NCBI GenBank assembly: GCA_003586115.2
Contig: QVOM02000034.1
Location: forward strand, 126,887,936-126,951,935
From: Salvator merianae
Taxonomy: Eukaryota > Chordata > Lepidosauria > Squamata > Teiidae
Direction: 5' to 3'
Length of the DNA: 64,000 bases
This document shows, in pieces, positions 47,681-60,280 of this stretch. Positions within the stretch are counted from its first letter, which is position 1; each line of letters starts with the position of its first letter. The notes beneath the pieces are model-generated. The model was given only the letters and a program-made list of their open reading frames with translations, did not search any database and was not told the origin of the DNA. The position numbers and the translations under genes were made by a program.

Positions 47681-48269
47681 TTGGCAGCTGGGATGGCCGC
47701 TTCTACACCTCAATATTTTTTTAAAAGTACATAGCACTGGAGCAGAGAGGAAAGACAAGAGCTATGACATTACTTAGCTACATTGAGATAAAGACCAGAA
47801 AAACAAAAGATTTAATGTTACAATGCAAGAGCCCAAACCCTTGTGAAAAGTGCATGAAAGGCCAGCTGGATAAAAAGGAACCCAGTGTGATGGGCATTTG
47901 ATGTATTTCCAGTCATAACTTTTTCAGTTAGAATGGCAAAATGGGATATAAAAACCAAAAAATAACACAGCACTTCTTAAACAAATGGTAATTCTCAAAC
48001 TCAAATCTGGCTTCCTTGACTAACCTGCTTAATTATGGCTAATATTTTGCTCTATATGATTGCATGAAAAGGCAATCACGTTTTCTTATTATAATAAGCA
48101 TGATGGGATACAATATATCTATCAGAAACAAAAACATAACTGTGCTACAGCAGAACAATAATGGAAGCACCCTAAATCATATCCGTAAAGAAATCGGTCT
48201 ACAACTTAACCAGCTAATTAGAATGATCTGAGTAAAACTGTTTTTATCTAGTGCTTGAAATTTAACAGC

Positions 48270-49045
48270 AACACCAGCCATATCTCAGACAGAAGAGTAT
48301 TCCAAAGAGAGGGTGACTGCCTCTAGGCAGCAAGATGAAAATGTGGGATCTTGTTTATATCCCACAATTTCATCTTGCCAGCCCTGTCTTGCCAGGCTCT
48401 TGTCTGGCACTGCTCCTGCAATGGTACGATGGGTACTTTCGATGGTGCTAAATACCCAGAAGTGCACAAGCACCAGCTGCTGCACTTTGTGCACTGGGTA
48501 TTTTTGGACCTGTTTCACCTTCGCATATGTGCAGTGCCCATTACCTTCAAAATGGATCCTGGAAGCAAGCGTCCAGATCGAGGCAAGTCATATTGCTATT
48601 TCAGAAGAAAGAAAAACAAGTTGGGAGTTGATTTTCCCAGAATAGCAACATGCCAGGATTTCACCCTCTATTCTAAGGCTATGTTGGGATTGCCATGGAT
48701 ACGTATGGCAATCCCAATAGAGCCCCAGATAATCCTGAGTTTTAGGCCCTGTCTGAATGCAGGCAGTGACACTGACAAGAATGCTATTGCATCTATTAGT
48801 AGGAAGACTTGGCGGGCGTCACCTAAAAGTCTTTCTTTTCAAATAAACTAGTATGGCAGATACCCTTCCTTAAATATCTGGACCTGAATTTGTTAAGAGC
48901 TTCATAAATCAGTGTCCACACACTCTTTCTAGCCCAGTAGTGCAAAAGTACCCACTGCAAGTTCTTCAGGACCAATGTTATGGTCCTATATGTCAAGCAC
49001 GTATTCATCTTAGTGGTTTCCACACCATTTTCAGGGGGACCTCAT
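48270..49045. repeat. Possible LINE 5'-UTR-like region with an inserted repeat
   Basis: CATATCTCAGACAGAAGAG and TTCCAAAGAGAGGGTGACTG at the left, and AAGAGCTTCATAAATCAGTG and CACTGCAAGTTCTTCAGGAC at the right, resemble squamate LINE 5'-UTR phrases. Between them (about 48340-48780) lies other sequence with GCAAGATGAAAATGTGGGAT answered by ATCCCACAATTTCATCTTGC, an 18-20 bp inverted repeat. Identification is weak. Confidence 0.35.
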
Positions 49046-49049
49046 ACAG

Positions 49050-52000
49050 AACTATGTGGCTGTAATGCCCCTTCTGTTGTGGGAGCAGGCTCCTTTGACA
49101 GGAGCTCTAGTCCTTTTCTTCCACGATGCCATGTTTCCATCTTTAAGAAGGGACCCTTCTGCCACTGAGCCATCTTGCTACCAGTTCCCACAAGTTCCCT
49201 TTTTGTTAAATATATATTCCTAGAAAGGAAAACTGAAATTGTAATGTGCAGACAAGAGTTGTTTCCTCCATGCTGTCTTTCATCAATTCTTCAAATTGAA
49301 GATACAGGGAAAGGACAGAACAGAGGGTCCTGGCCCTGAACAAAACAGGAACATAAGTGCCTATCCTTTTTTTAATAGTTCAATATGTCCAGCTGTTGCT
49401 TCAAAGCCATCATGCTTAGGGTTCTAACTTTCCAAACCAAAGGCAAAGAGCCTTAATGAGGCAACAATCTCCACACACATCAATTCCTCTAGCAAACTTT
49501 CCCCATTATTATGAACAACCTTGGATATAATTCACATCTGCTGGTTCATCGCTTGAGGGCTGCATGCGCAATTGACCCAGTAAACACCTCAGACAAGAAC
49601 TCCTATATTTCCTGCAGCACACAAGGTTTTTCACTGAAGTCCATTCAACCTTAAGTCATCAAGGGTCAAGTAGTCAAGAAAGGAGAAACAGGACTGAGCA
49701 ACGTGCATATGTGAACTGGCCATTGAAAGGCCACCATCTGTTTTAAAAATGTGTCTAACACAGGGAATAAAGCAGCTTCTGAGTTGTACTTGGTCTTGGT
49801 GTTGCAAAACAAAGCAATATTTTATTCTCCCCAGATGACTTCTTTCCCCCTTCTTTTCCAAAAACAATGAATAGCACAACGAGTGGCCCATTTGAATGAG
49901 ATGCATTACAACCTAGCTAACCATACAAAAGAGCAGAGTTCTCTTGCAAAAACAATTTTCAGCATACCATTGTACAGTTTAAGAGAACTCAGGAAATGTT
50001 TCAGTGATATTCAGCTTCCCCAGAGACACTTTAAAACTACAGCTCATGAAAATGGACTAGTGTCCGAGGCATGAAAATTACAATGGGCTTCCTGCTTACA
50101 TTTAACCCTCCTCCTGCCCCACCAAGAGTCTAATTTAAACAGTATGGCAGGAATTCAGTCCCAAAGCTTCTCCTTTAGGCAAGGCCAAATCAGAAGGATG
50201 GGGGCAGGAAGTGTTGAATCTTAACATCTTAGAGGCTCCGCTTTTCTCGGATCCATTAACGGGTCTTTCCTTACAGACTTGGTCACATAAAAAAGCAGAC
50301 CTGCACAAATGAACCAACCACACACTTAAAGGCTCTATCATCTGAAAGCTAGTCTATACAACGCATTTTTCAGAACTGTGGTAGTGAAGCTGGGGCTGAG
50401 CCAGTGACAAAGACGACTCCTCCTCACAAGCTACCACCAAAGGTGATAAGAAAGTAAAGGGCCTCCTTTGTGACACCACAGACAGCTGCAGCTGTGGCTG
50501 AGGCAGTGCAGGAAACTTCTCCCCTCCATGGTAAAAGCCAGTTGTGGTGGGGCAGCAGCAAGGACATTTCACCTAGAAGCCCCAGCTTGAGATGAGTGAA
50601 TGAGGGGAAATACACTGTCAGACAAAGTTGGAGCAGAAGAGATGCTTCTTTGTTGGCAGCAATGAGGAAAGAATGTAACCAAACAATTGCAATACTGATT
50701 GGGGGGGGGGGAGCTGAGGAAGACTGTCCCAAACCAGGTATGAAACAGTGGCACCATGCTAGAGAACCAGACAGTGGCAACAGGGGCAAAACTCTCTATC
50801 CCACAAGAGTTGAAGGCCACGGCAGTGACTATGAAGGCTGTACTTATTGTCTCAGCATAAAAATGACTTTGTTAAAGTTTCATTAACATGATATTAAAGT
50901 GGTTTTAACAGCGATGCTATTAGTGTGCATCATTTGCATTACCAACACAAGACCTACGTGCCTGCCAAGCTAAATTTGGTATATATATGGCCCCTGACTA
51001 TCCCTCTCCCGCTGGTTTGTTTTTCCTTCTTGTGCCAAGGCTGGTGAAATGTAGGAGAGATGGAGCGGCATTCACTAGGACACAGTTCATGCACAGTGCA
51101 GTTTATTACGCAAAATAGCTTGGCTTATTGTTGAGCATGAGAATGGCCTCTATGCCAAGAAAAGCTAAACAAAAGAGTCTTACTTAGTTCAGCAAAGCTC
51201 CAGGCCTCTTCAACACATATTTTGTTGGGAACTATAGAACAACAGTCAGGATTGACCACCACTATTTTTGACCATATTCAAGCCAAGGAGAACACTTGGA
51301 CAACATAGGGGGTGAGCAGAAGTATCAAAACTCAATATCCTGTGTGTGTGCAAGGAGACAGTAACCACATGACACCTAGCACATACGCCTGCTTTGCTGA
51401 AAGTGAGTCTGCTTGTTCCTGCCAAATATTCCTTGTCTTCTGAGAGAGATCAACCTTGCTTTGTTCCTGAACAGGCACAGATCGAGATCTCTCCAGAAAT
51501 CCATCTGCTATGCCCTATCATGAACCTACTGGTTCATAACTACCGAACTTGAATATTAAGCCATATCCTTATGAAGGACTGTATAAATGTCTTTGTCTGC
51601 TTTTTGCTGACTTTTTTATCATATGGAACTGATGTTGTTTTACTTTTGGGGAGTACTCTTTTAATAGGATTCTTTTATATTTTGCTCCCCTGAATCAGCC
51701 TGTGTGTATGCGTACTTTTGATTTAACACTGCTAAAAGACAATGTGCTTATTTTTGCTTGTGAAGCATTTAGCAGTACTGTATTTTTCTTATGGGGCATG
51801 ATCTATCAGTTGACCCCCACCTTTCCCTACACATTTCTATGTTAGGAGCACCAAAGGATGATTTCTTAAAAGAAAGCCCAACCCGCTGAAGACTTCAGCA
51901 CCAATACCAAATTCCTTCCATGTTGCTCTGGTTTCAGACAATTTTCTGGAATGCTGCCAGCCATGGAGAGCTGCTCTTAAAGAGACTGGCAGTTTAAAGC

Positions 52001-52740
52001 ATTCATCAATGCAGCATCAAAAATTAAGCCACTAGTGGAAGGATTAAATGACAAATGCACGCCAAACAACATTATAGCATTAAATACTCTAGGGTCGCTT
52101 GAGGATGGAAATCAGAATAAAGCCTGGGGAACATCAAATTACTATGTCTGTAGTCCTAAGACTCAGACTATAAAACTCTGGGCACTGGAGGCTGGGTGGA
52201 GGTAGGAAGCTCCAGCACTGTAAAGGACGCTGGAGATATAGGTCATTTGTGCACTCACCTGTGGTGGACCACTCTAGTGGGACTGAATCAGCTGGAATGC
52301 TCTACCTCCAGAACCTATCCACATATCCTGGAATAATGCTATCTTCATTTGGATGGCTGTTCCAGGACAGTCACACTGGCACAAAAGTTTGCAAGTGTTT
52401 CAGAGTTGACATCTGTAAGTTGCTATGGGCAGGCACAGACGTTGTGTCTTCAGAGCCCTCAGGGAATCCATTTTGGTGGCACAATTTATTGTGCCATTGA
52501 AATGTGTCCACTGCTAAACTGGACCATGGAAGTGTGCTACAATCATATACTTCTGTGATCTGTTTAGCAACTGCTGGACTACTGGTAAACCTTTTTTTAA
52601 AAAGGTCTACAAATATACTGTGTCCAATATAGATGAGCATTCTAGCAAGGGGGCATGGCCTTCCTTATACCACATTAGCATGTGAATGGGAGGCATCTGG
52701 ATCCTTTGCTGGAGCAGTCCAACAATAAGAGTGGAAAGGC
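49050..52740. other. Intron sequence, nothing recognised
   Basis: An 11-G run lies at 50701-50711. Open frames up to 121 codons overlap on both strands at 50354-50886 without motifs. Confidence 0.45.
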
Positions 52741-52745
52741 CCATA

Positions 52746-52978
52746 AGTTGTGTTCACATGTAACAAAAAAGCAACTCAAAAATCTTTTAGGGACAATAGC
52801 ATGTGATCCTTGTGTACTCATCCCATCTCTATTCCATGGTCTTTTCTAGCCTCAAATGTCCATTGGGGGGGGGGGGGGCAAACTGGTGTGTGAACCATCC
52901 CTTTCACCAACTATTCCTGAATTGTCCTTGTTGGTTTGCTGCTTCTTCTTCTTCTTTTTTTTTTTTTTTTTTTTGTAC
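52746..52978 (+). mobile_element. MITE C-related partial copy with G and T runs
   Basis: It begins AAGTTGTGTTCACATGTAAC (compare the inverted right end at 59300-59319), then CATCCCATCTCTATTCCATG, GTCTTTTCTAGCCTCAAATG, a 14-G run (52865-52878), and TGTGTGAACCATCCC. A CTT/poly(T) tract ends at 52974. The right terminus is unclear. Confidence 0.5.
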
Positions 52979-52979
52979 T

Positions 52980-55690
52980 GCATGCAAATACAGCCATAAC
53001 CTAACAAAAGAGAAAATGGGAAATAAGGGGAGATTTGGGCAGGGCTTAAAACAAGTAAACAGTAGGAAACTAATAGCACAAACAAGGTTTGTGTCTTTTC
53101 AAATATAATAGCCTCTTCTGTGCTCTCATATTCAAATTTCAAATATATCACATTTTGAATATGTTAAAATTCTTCTGTCTGACTTAATCTTATGCTAACC
53201 TTACACTAGCAACTGTGAAATTTCTAACCGTCATGAAGATAAGATCCTCAGTGTTAACAGTTGTGTCATAAATCTATAAACTGTACATTTTATAATTGCA
53301 AAATTTTTCTCTTCCTCTCAGAACCTTGTCAGTAAATTTCATGTTTGTATCTATGAAAGTTTTAGAGTCTTTGATCATAACAAATACTTATCACAGGTAA
53401 GAAATATCCTTACACAAAAAAATGACTTTCAAAATAATATATAAGAATTCTGACTAGAAACAGACCCAAAATCCCACCTCAGCAGCTGGCAATTTTTCTT
53501 CTGACTACTGAAGAGTCATTAACAAGCACTTACGATATACATCTGCAGCTTCTAAAGCCACAGTTTGACCTATCAAGAATGGGGTGACTGACCTAAAAGG
53601 AAAAAGCTACATACATATCATTAGTGCTATATAGTGAACCACTTGTATCTCTCTTTAAGTTGCTTTGCCCTTCACTCTACCAGCCAAAATGGGCACCAGC
53701 TATTTAAGAAAGTTTCCTTGGGAGGCTTTGCCAGGTGTTTGGCTGAAAGTGGAACATACTATGCTCATAGGATTCCCGTTATCTACCAAAGTTCTATCAC
53801 AAACAAAAGAAGAGAGTAAAGGCTGATGTACCATTCATTATCCTTGATAAATCCATATTGGCACCTATAATCAACATTTTTTTCTAGATACAATACTTAC
53901 TGAATAAATGCTTTATACTGTATATTCTAGAATTTCATCTTGATAATGTAATAAAATTGCCACTGTGAAATTTTCTGGATCCGGCTTTTTTACCTGTGTC
54001 TAGAAAGTTTCACAGTGGTCATTTTACTTTTTTTTACTTCTCCACCTCCACTCTTTTATTTGTCAGATAAAATCATGGTTAAAAATACAACTTAGATTTG
54101 CTGATTAGAAACTGAAGGCACTGCTAGATAGTTAGATATATTCAAATACTGTGGCATTTCAAGAAGGCTTTTTAGGAGTGCTTGGCAGTGTGTCTGAACC
54201 CCCAAAGGCACAACTTGTTAAGCTATGGTGCAGGCTGTATCCTGCACCATGTGGACATTATCTGAAGTTTGCACAAAGTCTGGAAAACTTTGCCAAGTGT
54301 CAATGGAAGCTCTCTTTAATGGAGCTTGAGCTTCATTTATGTCAATGGTATTTGTGGATATCATTTCAGAGTTGTTCTCTGTGATTATTGATAATTCCTG
54401 GACAATAGTGATTCTAACAGGACCCGTTTTAAATGCTTTGATCCTCTTTGATCTTCTTTCTTCTCTAAATATAGTAAAAAAAAAAAAAAAAAAGCCTTTT
54501 GTTATGTTTGCAACTTTTGCAAGATTCAGCTCATTCTGGAATGTAGCCTTCCTTAGACTAGCTTTTGGACTCAGGGTGAATCCTTTGTTAAATGTCTGAC
54601 CTTCCTTCAAAGCCATTCCTATAATTGAAGATTAGAGCCACAGGTGGCAGGCAAAGAGCTGGCAGCCAGCAATGCAGGTGAAAGCAAATAATTCTAATTG
54701 CACCCTAGACACACTTTCATCTTCAGGGCATTCCTTTCTTCCATTAAGCCGAAGGAGGCAACCACCTCAGACTGAAAGCAGCAGCTACCTGCAAGTGCTG
54801 CCCCTGAACCTCCATTCACTTCCTTCTATTGCTACATGGACTGACTTAGGTGCTCCCATCTGGTCTTCTGCCTCAAGTACAATGGAAGAGGTTATCCTTT
54901 CTCCTGTGGGGCACTATGTTCCAAATTCCACTCTGTTTGACTTTTGTATATGGAATGGGCAGAAAGGCAAGGATCCCATCATGTCCTACTTTCTTGGCAG
55001 CAAAAAATCTTGGCCCTCATGTCCTTCAGACAGTTTCATGATTTTAAGTTTCATTTCATTAGAGAGCTCCCTATGTATTTACAGCAACTTCTTCAAGGTT
55101 ATTTTCATGTTATGAGTTTGTAGTTGCACCTAGTAATGCTGCCAAGTTTGCATGAGCACAGCCCTGGCTGCCTAAGAAGCCTCCCAGGTAGCTTCCATCT
55201 CTGACCACCACCACCACCACCACTAGGCTACCCACCACCTCTAAAACCCAAGACACCTCTGAAGGTTGTTTGCATCCTTCTAAAAGCAAAATGTGTAAAG
55301 GGAAATCCAGCTTCCCTTTGATGTTCTTTACAACTGCACACAGAACTTGGTTCGTAGATATTCAAAAACTGCTCTAAGAGATGTCATCCAATAACCACAC
55401 TTCCTAGAGCAGCTGATAAACAAGAGGAAAGTGAGCATTGCTCCTCATCAATAAGAGATGCCTTCCTTTCACATTGTATTTAAAGATTAGGGTAAGACAG
55501 GCAGTGCAGGCTGGTTTGAGTATCCAGAGGCTCATCAGTAATGGCACAATTGATTGTTCCTTTAGGGACATGCTAATCAATAAACATTTATTTCGGTCAA
55601 AGACCAAGGGGGTTTGCCCAAACCAGTCAAAGCACCCCATGTCAAATTGAACCAGTTCAACTTTGTGCTATTTTCTCCTTTTAAACGACT
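52980..55690. other. Intron sequence with one candidate exon
   Basis: Nothing is recognised apart from the candidate at 53534-53592, an 18-A run near 54477 and a CCA short tandem near 55205. Confidence 0.45.
53534..53592 (-). other. Candidate spliced segment of 59 bp, unknown
   Basis: On the minus strand, a strong acceptor (pyrimidine-rich TTTTTCCTTTTAG with CACTAAT as possible branch site) precedes 59 bp, which end at a consensus donor GTAAGTG. One frame is open: SVTPFLIGQTVALEAADVY, entering after two codon bases and leaving one base. The exit phase would match HMCN1 exon 2, but the peptide does not resemble the hemicentin exon 1 end. It may be an unannotated or alternative 5' exon, or a pseudoexon. 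Confidence 0.25.
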
Positions 55691-55799
55691 ATTTATTTGT
55701 TTATTGTTTATTTATTTACTTACTTACTTGCATTTTTGTCCTACCCTATACTCAAAAGTATTAGGGTGGGTTACAGCCTTTTTGTACATTTAATTTGGG

Positions 55800-55932
55800 G
55801 CAACAAAAACCTCAAACCAGTTTGAGGTTCAAATCAAACCATTCCAAACCTGTTCAAGCTGATTCAAGTTTGAACCGAAACACGTTTTGGTTCAAACTGA
55901 ACCACATTTTTAAAGATCTGCACAAATCTCTA
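55800..55932. mobile_element. hAT-type fragment, right end
   Basis: AAACCAGTTTGAGGTTCAAA, CAAACCTGTTCAAGC and GTTTTGGTTCAAACTGAACC repeats are followed by a terminus CTGCACAAATCTCTA, a diverged form of the TGCACATCCCTA end. The left terminus and target duplication were not found. Confidence 0.6.
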
Positions 55933-56376
55933 ATGATAATGAAATTGTGAGATATCCCATCATCCTGATAAACCCATATTTTAGGATGACAAGCCAACAG
56001 AACCCCAACATAGCATTGGAGACACCTACCTCTGGCATCTTTAACATGTCTGGAGATAACTCTAGTATCTCAGAGCCCCTGGAGGGAACAAAAAACATCA
56101 GTCCTTGCCCACCTGTCCTGGCTGTCTAAACACCCACGCTTAGTTTACAGTCCTGTTATGACTCTTTAAAGTCATACATGGAGTATATAATGGAGTATAT
56201 AATGGACCATATATGTTATGGGAGGCAGAAATATTATCTTAAATATTTAAATCCAAGATTATTAATCTAAATGAGTAGGCTGTTCACAAAGGAATAGCAA
56301 AGGGTAGGCATTTGTTTTGGGAGTTTTAAAAGAAATAGGAAGGGCAGAGGAACAATCTGGATACAATGTCACAAGG

Positions 56377-56406
56377 TATCAATCAATCAATCAATCAATC
56401 AATCAA
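56377..56406 (+). repeat. (ATCA)n microsatellite
   Basis: About seven ATCA units. Confidence 0.95.
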
Positions 56407-56589
56407 ATGTTGGGCTTCCCAGACTTCTAGAAATATCCAACACTACTGAGCATGTTCCAAGCCTTGAACCTTCTGCGTTATAACACAACTATGCAAATGC
56501 AATAAAATGCACATTGTAAACTAAAAGAAATGCACACCTCTATGGGAAAACAAGAGACAGCAAGTTAAACCTTTGATTATTCAAAATGT

Positions 56590-56992
56590 GGCCTTTGCAG
56601 ATGCTCATTAGGTAAGTACATCCACACTCCACCACCAACATAGCATCCAGGAGCATCTACAGCTGCTCCTGTCCACAGTTTGACCAGAACCAGCTGAATA
56701 GCTCCTGGTCAGCAGTGTTTGCACCCTCTTTCGGGTGTGAACACTGCGAGAGGACAGGACAGTCACACACTGCATCTTGATCACCATGGCAATGGTCAGA
56801 CATTGCCACAGCCACTGTCATGGAGATGGGGTCTGCATTTGTACTGCAAGTGCTGGTGGCCCAGTACAGGGCTATTCTAGCACTCACAGTGCAAATGGCT
56901 GCCACAATGCTAGGACTATCCTGGTCTAGTATGATATTGTTAATACCATACTAGGCTGGTAAATGCAAACCCAGCCCATGTCTCTACATGTC
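56590..56992 (+). mobile_element. MITE B, copy 4
   Basis: GATGCTCATTAGGTAAGTAC starts the recognisable left side, then ATCCAGGAGCATCTACAGC, CCACAGTTTGACCAGAACC, CAGTGTTTGCACCCTCTTTC, ATCACCATGGCAATGG and a terminal ATACTAGGCTGGTAAATGC. It aligns with the reverse complement of 12333-12737. Confidence 0.7.
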
Positions 56993-56994
56993 AG

Positions 56995-58910
56995 CTAACT
57001 AGCCAGAAGACCCTACAAAAGGCCTGCAAAGGTTACAGGTCTTTGGCATAATCCACCAATGGATCTCATCTTACCTATTTCTGATGATAACTAACAGCTT
57101 GTATCTGTCTCTATGAAGATTTCATCATGTTTGTACTCTGGAAAAATATGGGACATGGTTATTACACCTTCCCTATTTCCTGCACCATTTGCCAGGAAAG
57201 TAATGAGTATTACTGCCACACTAACTTTTTTATTAATGTCACCATCAACATAGACAGGTGTTCCCTCCAAGACAGTGAACTATGGCTAAGTCTCAGCAAA
57301 ATTTCTAAAGTACCTTCTATATAGATGCTACAAAAATGAGTAACAAGAATTCTATTAACTAAGCCAGAGCATTGGTCCTATGCTATTTACAGGTAACAAA
57401 GCATACCCTTGAAAATAAAAATCTTAAGCAAAAAGTAGGGACAAAATTTACAAACATATATATCATAGATTTAGCACAAGAACAGAGAGCCTGCTTCTTT
57501 CAAGACACTTCTAAGCACATTTTAAAAACCTTTCTGACCGATGGTCATGCTGTCTGGGTATGACAGCTATTTCTATTCCATATAGTTTCATATTAGCCAA
57601 AACAAAAATGGATCTCACAAGGAGCTGGTTGGAGGAAAGCTAATGGCAGACAAGGGGTTAAGCAAATTCTTCTGTCCTTTTCCCTTTCCACTCTGCATAA
57701 AATTATAGTCTCTCAAGGCTGCTTTTCATTAAGGAGGAGGAGGAGGAAGGCAGCGTTTTATTGCACACATTTGGAAGCAGGCAATCGCCCTGCTCGCTGT
57801 CAAATAGTTTAAACCCAGGTTTGCCACTGCATAATGTGTGAAAGGTCCAGAAACATTTTAGAGGACAGCTCTAAAACATTCTGGTCTCATTTAAAAAAGG
57901 GATACTCCAATAGACATTTTCACCAGTTACAAAATCCAGGTCTTGGAGAAGCAACTGACAAAAAGAGAGTTTATCAAATCACTGAGGCAGCTGAGAGCCA
58001 ATGTCCACTCTGTTAAGAAAAAGAAACTATATAATCCACTGCATTAAACAATAATACATCTAAACAGGAAATTCCAGCCACTGCCACCAGCTCTCAATTA
58101 ACCTCATCCTGGATTGTAAACTCAGGGATAAGACACATCCTTTTCAGCATAGCAAGAGGAGTCAGACCAAATTAAAAGGAAATAGCACAGAGCTTCAAGT
58201 CTACCCTGAGGCTTGCAACGAAGATTGTCAATTATCAGAGCATGCTGAGAGGGCTCAAGTAACACCAAGGCACTCTTTTGACAACTATAGCCTTTTGCCA
58301 TGCAAGCTCTAATAAACATGTGTTCCCAATATTTCTTCTCATGAATACGTCTCCTTCTAAACCAAGACACTGCATGGCTGCCAATACCAAAGCCTTGATT
58401 GGAAAATGCATACCAGTTGACCTCTACGCCTTTCTCTCCCTCTCCAGCTGCAAGGTTCCCTCTGTAACATTCCTTAAGCCACACTTTTACGTTAAATAGC
58501 ACACAATTCTCCCCACACACATCTTTTACTTATCTCTTTTGCTCTTTATAAAACCTAGGGAAGAGATGTGTGCTTTGAGCTGAGCAGTTTGGAAAACAGA
58601 CCACAGAGCTTCATTGTCTAGAGTTGTGCCCACATTCAGATTTTTCAGAAGCCAGACTTTGAATTTTACTCTGCAGTCCAGTGTAATAGACATCACTACA
58701 AATTTTGATTTGACTGTAGTTTGGGGTAATCCTCCCAGATTTTTTGTTATGGATGGTGCCCTCTGGCTTCTATGACAGCCATTTTGTAATGACACCCACT
58801 TGTTTACAAATCCTAGTCTGTTTACCGCCTTTACAAAAGTCATTAATCTGTGTGGTCCAGTAAATATGACTATTACCAGTGTAACTGACCAAAGAGAAGA
58901 ATTTGAGCTT
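56995..58910. other. Intron sequence, nothing recognised
   Basis: A GGA short tandem is at 57734-57750. No supported gene. Confidence 0.5.
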
Positions 58911-58913
58911 TTT

Positions 58914-59319
58914 AGGCTGAGTTCACATGCAGGTTTTTTTTAAAGTCCCTCTAAGGCAGCTTAAAGATGACTAAGGCTGCATCTAGACATCACTTATTTA
59001 TTCCAGTATATTTGGATATTTCAGAATAAAGCATGGATATTCTGGAATAAAGCAACAGATAATCCAGAATAAAGCACTCCCAGGAGTGCTTTATTCCAGA
59101 ATATCCATTTATAGCAGAATAAGTAAGTGACATCTGGATGCAACCTAAGAGATGGTTTGCATGCTTCACAGACCACTCTGCTCCTTCCCCGCCTCCCAAC
59201 ATTCTAGGCTAGAAAAAGTAGACTAGAGATGGGATGAGAACATAAGAACCACAGACAACCATCTCCAAAATGTTTTTGATCAACTTTTTTTTTTTTTGCT
59301 ATGCGTGAACACAACCTTA
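58914..59319. mobile_element. MITE C, full copy carrying a nested MITE
   Basis: The left end AGGCTGAGTTCACATGCAGG and the right end GCTATGCGTGAACACAACCT are inverted repeats of each other. T-runs lie just inside both ends (8 T on the left, 13 T on the right). The insert at 58974-59146 is a separate inverted-repeat element. Without it, this element would be about 230 bp, similar to the copy at 52746. Confidence 0.7.
58974..59146. mobile_element. MITE D nested in MITE C
   Basis: The left end AGGCTGCATCTAGACATCAC, then TTA, is answered by TAAGTGACATCTGGATGCAA, then CCT. The centre holds a perfect hairpin, CAGAATAAAGCACTCC paired with GGAGTGCTTTATTC TG-type sequence (about 59067-59099), and repeated GGAATAAAGCA and GGATATTC words on both sides. 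No coding capacity. Confidence 0.75.
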
Positions 59320-59324
59320 GTCAC

Positions 59325-60272
59325 AAATAACCAATTCAGTTTCTTCCTAATCATATAAAGCTTCAGCTACATGCCTGCCCCACTCAAATGAAGCAACTTG
59401 TTGCTTGAGTTAAGATCAGGTGACCCAACACTCTGCTCTTCTTTCATTCAGAAAGCAAACTATATATGGAATAAAATGGCAGGATAGAGATATGCCTTTC
59501 CAGTCAGAAATACTATGGAAAACAATCATAGTTCCTTTACGCTATCAATAAGGAGTCCTGTGGATCTTAAACAGTAGCAAAGCTGTTATGACATAGACCC
59601 CATTTTTTCAGATGCACAATGTCCGACAGGCTGAAGAAAAAATTGTTCTCCCTAACATCAGAATAAATATATTGTTCCCCAGCTGTTCAGCAACAATGGC
59701 ACCTCAAAACCTACATTAAGGTCAAAAAGTAAAGGCATCATTGATTTCTAAGGGTGCAGTTACATGTACGCGGGTTAGATTCATTTTTTTCTAAAAAGAA
59801 ATAAGATATCTTCTGTGGGGTTTTTTCTCTCTCTCTTCATTTTCAAGGAAAACAATATTAAAAGTAGGCAATTGTTGTTTAAACAGCAGCCAATGTTTTG
59901 CTGCAAAATCAGGCTTTCCTTGGGGGCTGACACAGGTGTGTGATTGACCAATAACACCACAGGTTTGGTGCCCTGGTTGACCAACTTACATGGTTCTAAA
60001 GGCATTGCCACCTTCCCCACCAATAAGCATGCTCAGCCTCTCCCCTTCAGTATGGTGGAGAGGAGTTTCTCTCTCTTAAATCAGATCCTTGAGTATAGGC
60101 AGGAATAGAGGGGGAACTCTGAGAGAAATGGATTCAAGAACCTGGATTTATTAATAGACAAAATAAAATCTGAAGTAATGGCAAGCAGATAAAGAGTAGA
60201 CAATATTCTCAGAATAAAATCAAAGCAAACGGTAATTAAATCAAAACATTGATTCCATTTGTCTTTTCATAA
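59325..60272. other. Intron sequence, nothing recognised
   Basis: No repeat family or open frame with a motif was seen. Confidence 0.5.
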
Positions 60273-60280
60273 ATACAGGG

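Noticed and set aside
53534..53592. HMCN1 exon 1 or its end
   Set aside because: The peptide has no DVTGS or FHDP and the segment is only 59 bp. I kept it only as a possible cryptic exon.
56377..56406. CRISPR or protein-binding array
   Set aside because: It is a simple ATCA microsatellite.
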